DNA of 64,000 nucleotides from Carpediemonas membranifera (lineage: Eukaryota; Fornicata), in assembly GCA_019828565.1 (NCBI GenBank), contig JAHDYR010000053.1:124001-188000 (forward strand), given 5' to 3'. Below the pieces are notes generated by a model that made no database searches, was not told the origin of the DNA, and was given only the letters and a program-made list of their open reading frames with translations. The stretch's first letter is position 1; the number at the start of each line of letters is the position of its first letter. The position numbers and the translations under genes are program-made. Shown here piece by piece: positions 60,973 to 64,000 of the stretch.

Positions 60973-62769
60973 ATGAACGCGGCGTGGAGGGAGTGGCAGA
61001 GGTTGGGAGCATCACAACGGGTGATCAACTGGTTACGATACGGGGTCGAGATCCGTCTGAGAAGTCAACCACCAGCACCAAGGTAACAGCCGACAGTCGA
61101 CCCATTCATTGTCCAGCAGATTCCTTCCTTGATAGAGACAGGCGTCATAGAGCAAGTGAATCCCTCTTCCCTGCGACACACCGCCTCGCTGTTTACTGTG
61201 CCGAAGGGCGAGTCGAAGAGGATCATTCACAACCTCACGATACTGAACGACTGCTCGGCAGAGCGCTCATCCTTCCGGCTCTACGGTCTGCGCAGAGCTC
61301 TCTCCCTTCTCCAGAGGGGCGACTGGATGGTCAAGTTCGACCTCAAGTCCGGGTACCATCAAGTACCAGTACGGAAGGAGGACCGCAAGCTGCTAGGAGT
61401 CTATCTTCCAGACGGACGAGCGTTTCAGTACAGAGTGCTAGGCTTCGGCTGGCGCGCATCGCCGTTCGTGTTTCAGACGATCACCAACCAACTCGCCAAG
61501 ATACTAGCCCTTCGGACGGGTCTTACCATCGTTGTCTACCTCGACGACTTCCTCTTATTTCACCGCGACCGAGAAATCCTGAGGAGGGCGGTGCCGCGCA
61601 TCAGGCGGACTCTAGCCGACCTCTGTGTCCTCACCTCAGAGGAGAAGTCAGAATGGGCACCGACTCAGTCATTGGTCTATCTGGGGCTCGTGATAGACTC
61701 CGCGAGTTTTACAATACGCCTCCCGGCGGACAAGGCCAAACGTTACTCCTCTCACATTCATCAGGCTCTGGCAGGCAAGACCATCGATCAGGAGACTTGG
61801 GCCAAGATCCTCGGGAGACTGACTTACTTCGCTACAACCGCCCACGGGGCTTTCCTCCGGCTGAGACACCTTCAACAGGACCCACTCTCCAAGGAGCTAC
61901 TGCAAGAGTGGCTGCTACTGCTAAGAGAGCGCCCAGTCCGAGACATCAGAGAACTTCAGTCGCTTTGGGGCGCTCACCCCTCCTTAGACCTCGTCGTATC
62001 GACAGACGCATCTGGAGTCAAGTGGGGAGCAGCCGTGCACGGCGAGTATGGGACCTCAGCCTCGGGCACGTTCACTCCAGAACTAAGAGCAGAATCTATC
62101 AACGTGAAGGAGCTCGCGGGAATCCTACAGGGCATCCGTCTGATCGGCAGACAGAGTTCCCAACGCGAGCTATCGATCTTCTCAGACAACACATCAGCTC
62201 TGGCCTGGCTCAACAAGGCGGGGTCTACGAAGGCTCCACCTCAGGCCCTGCACATTCTAGCCCAGATCCAGAAGGAGGCGGAGGACCGGAACCTGACACT
62301 CCGTGGACTACACACTCCGGGCATCATCAACCTGGCAGCAGATCGGCTGTCCAGAGGCTTCTCACGACTCCCTTCCTCTCTGGAGTCCAGCATGGAATCT
62401 GTCCTCGCGGAGTGGGGTCCAGTCCAGACAGTCTCAGCGGACGTAGACGTAAGGCTTGGATGTCGCGTCCTCTGGGCCCCCAATTCGTCTATGGCAGCCA
62501 TAGTCCAGAAGATAGCGACAGCGAGAGTTCAGACTCAGACTGGACACCCGAGGTCTTGGACCTCAGCAGTCTTTCTCCTCTACCCAGAGGTTCAAGCGCC
62601 GGAGATGAGACTCCTCAAGAGTTGGACGTCCTGGAAACTCCGTCTCTCCGTCCCGGCTTCGAGCTCAGATCTGGCCCACCTACTTCACCTACAGGACAGA
62701 GGACGCCTACGGTTCAATTTGATGGCGTTCAGGACGTTTTCCACAGAGTCCTCAGGTCGGACAGAGTGA
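60973..62769 (+). pseudogene. DIRS copy 2 RT-RNase H with nonsense codon
   Basis: CAA in copy 1 is TAA here (61084-61086; CCAAGGTAACAG), 37 codons in. The rest of the frame, including VYLDDFLLF and RNase H motifs, is open from 61087 to the stop. A re-start at an internal codon would remove the N-terminus only, before the first RT motif, so partial activity cannot be excluded. Confidence 0.85.
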
Positions 62770-63644
62770 TTCACCTTAATCACGCGTCTGCTCGGACGGT
62801 GGCCGGCTGGGTGGCCAGGTTCGAAGGCTCTCGCGATCGCAGCCTGTCGGATCGAGACCAGCTTGTAGCCTTCCTCAAGGACGAAGGCTCCTTCTGCGGG
62901 CCATCGAACGTGGCGAGGAAGGGCTACTGGATTGTTCAGCTACAGGAGTTCCTCAAAGACTGGCATCCGCCCGCCAACTCCAAGTACATCGTTAAGCAGG
63001 CGGCTAAGGGCGCCAGCACGGCGGGAACTACCGGCGGCTCGCGCGCCATCACCAAGGCTGAGATGATCGAGGCACTGGGGCGCCGGAGTGACGACTTTGA
63101 GTCATATCAGGCATGTCTCTTTGGGGCAGTCGCCTATCTGACGGTGTCCAGAGGCATCGAGATACTCTCCCTATGCCCGGCCGACCTGGAGCTACTCAAG
63201 AACGGCGACATTCTCCTACACATTCAGCGGACCAAGACCATCCTAACGGGAGTTAAGAAGCGCGTACCATACGTATGGCTATCAGCCGCCTTCAACCCGG
63301 CCTTGGCACTTAGACGCTGGGTCGAGGGCACACACTACCTGGCTGATGACACCCCCATCTGGCGAGTCATAGTCAACGGGCGCCTGAGCAGAGACAAACC
63401 GCTCACAGCCGCACACCTCCGACGAGTCGTGAAGGCGTTGTTCGGTCCACGGACGGGTCTCCACAGCTTCCGTAAGGGGGCAGCGTCGGAGATGGCTCTA
63501 TCAGGAGTCCCGCTGGAGGTGATCCTCTCAATGGGCACATGGAAGGACGTCACCTCCCTCCGCAGCTATGTCGCTGACGCCATCAGAACAAACGAGGACC
63601 TCACCAGGAGGATGAACCTCAGCCTTCTCGGGCCCCACTTTTAA
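62460..63644 (+). CDS. DIR copy 2 tyrosine recombinase, intact
   Basis: 394 residues from the in-frame ATG at 62460, overlapping the RT end. N-terminal Ser/Asp-rich region, SAM-like core-binding domain (about 115-190), then catalytic domain with Arg in VSRGIEILSL, H-x2-R in LHSFRKGAA, TWKD near the second His position and Tyr in LRSYV. This enzyme integrates the circular cDNA without target duplication in DIRS-type elements. Confidence 0.9.
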   Translation: MSRPLGPQFVYGSHSPEDSDSESSDSDWTPEVLDLSSLSPLPRGSSAGDETPQELDVLETPSLRPGFELRSGPPTSPTGQRTPTVQFDGVQDVFHRVLRSDRVIHLNHASARTVAGWVARFEGSRDRSLSDRDQLVAFLKDEGSFCGPSNVARKGYWIVQLQEFLKDWHPPANSKYIVKQAAKGASTAGTTGGSRAITKAEMIEALGRRSDDFESYQACLFGAVAYLTVSRGIEILSLCPADLELLKNGDILLHIQRTKTILTGVKKRVPYVWLSAAFNPALALRRWVEGTHYLADDTPIWRVIVNGRLSRDKPLTAAHLRRVVKALFGPRTGLHSFRKGAASEMALSGVPLEVILSMGTWKDVTSLRSYVADAIRTNEDLTRRMNLSLLGPHF

Positions 63645-64000
63645 CCACCCCCTCCATTAAACATCCGCGTTCGAGGGGAACGGCCGAGGCGAGACGGACT
63701 CGCCGGCCTGGATTCATCATTAATTCTTAACTCTGGTCGAGGCGAGATAGACTCGCCGGCCCAAAGCTTTAGTCCCACAGGGACGTCTTGCGGGATTGTC
63801 CCATTTTGGTTGGATTTAAGAGGAGGGCTCTCTGTTATAGAGCCACACTTTGTGAATCCTGTCACAGGACCATCACTGGCACCTGCGCGCGCCGATCAAT
63901 GTGCACTTTAGGTCACACTTCGAAACGCATCGGCAGGTGTCGGAGCCGTTTCGGACCTGACCGGATCGCGAGACGAGGATTTACCCGGGTCTGTCATAAG
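63645..64000 (+). repeat. DIRS copy 2 3' hairpin array and next leader
   Basis: Same stem series as 59935-60148, then a leader from 63858 with the 128-bp extension, cut by the window edge. One G fewer than copy 1 in GTTCGAGGGGAACGG, another length change at a base run between the copies. Confidence 0.8.

Larger units (their letters stand above)
60396..63857 (+). mobile_element. DIRS/PAT-like retrotransposon, copy 2
   Basis: Near-identical tandem copy, 3,711 bp downstream of copy 1. Here the recombinase is intact, but the RT carries a nonsense codon. A third leader starts at 63858, so the array continues past the window. Confidence 0.85.

Overview
This is a eukaryotic nuclear window made almost entirely of mobile DNA. 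Nested Ty3/gypsy LTR retrotransposons, one APE-type LINE, a tandem pair of tyrosine-recombinase (DIRS/PAT-like) retrotransposons, long GC-rich minisatellites and two large terminal-inverted-repeat (TIR) DNA transposons leave no clear ordinary host gene. Two well-formed introns are only 31 and 32 nt long, and a probable third is 28 nt, so a compact-intron protist is likely. A Perkinsus-like alveolate would fit the retroelement load, but I cannot fix the taxon from sequence alone.

Layout. 0.5-4 kb: a minisatellite-bearing unit (repeat core about GGCGCCAGGGATGA) followed by a hairpin block and a CT-rich minisatellite; shorter copies recur near 10 kb and 20 kb. 5-12 kb: relic of a cargo-carrying DNA element (unknown gene X, OTU-protease gene OTU-1, a broken PHD-finger gene, a 71-aa ORF). 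12.2-16 kb: gypsy beta, with a foreign gag fragment in its chromodomain. 16.3-28.7 kb: gypsy alpha on the minus strand, split by the 9.4-kb TIR transposon B (18154-27563), which carries a damaged OTU gene. 29.3-32.8 kb: LINE on the minus strand. 33-56 kb: a five-deep nest, DIRS-like remnant > gypsy delta > gypsy epsilon > gypsy zeta > transposon A (42885-54192). 56.5-64 kb: tandem DIRS/PAT-like array.

The main discovery candidate is transposon A with its relative B. Both begin CATACTGT, end in the exact inverse, are flanked by 2-bp target duplications, and their conceptual removal restores the interrupted gypsy reading frame. A is 11,308 bp with 50-bp TIRs. It encodes a transposase-like protein with two DDE-like motifs, a GNAT-like protein, a small basic protein, an OTU-type cysteine protease (two introns; four palindromic operator-like sites before its start), a SET-domain methyltransferase, a protein with a clan-CD (CHAT/caspase-like) His/Cys signature, a PHD-type zinc-finger protein and a 71-aa protein. 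This looks like a transposon carrying a chromatin and ubiquitin tool-kit. Related OTU and PHD genes in B and in the 5-12 kb relic indicate a family, and its OTU catalytic domains have been swapped or strongly diversified behind a conserved N-terminus.

Other notable points are gypsy elements with LTRs of only 50-60 bp, a palindromic decamer directly after the 5' LTR with the gag ATG 14-21 nt away, DIRS copies with complementary lesions, and many +1 frame breaks at homopolymer runs.
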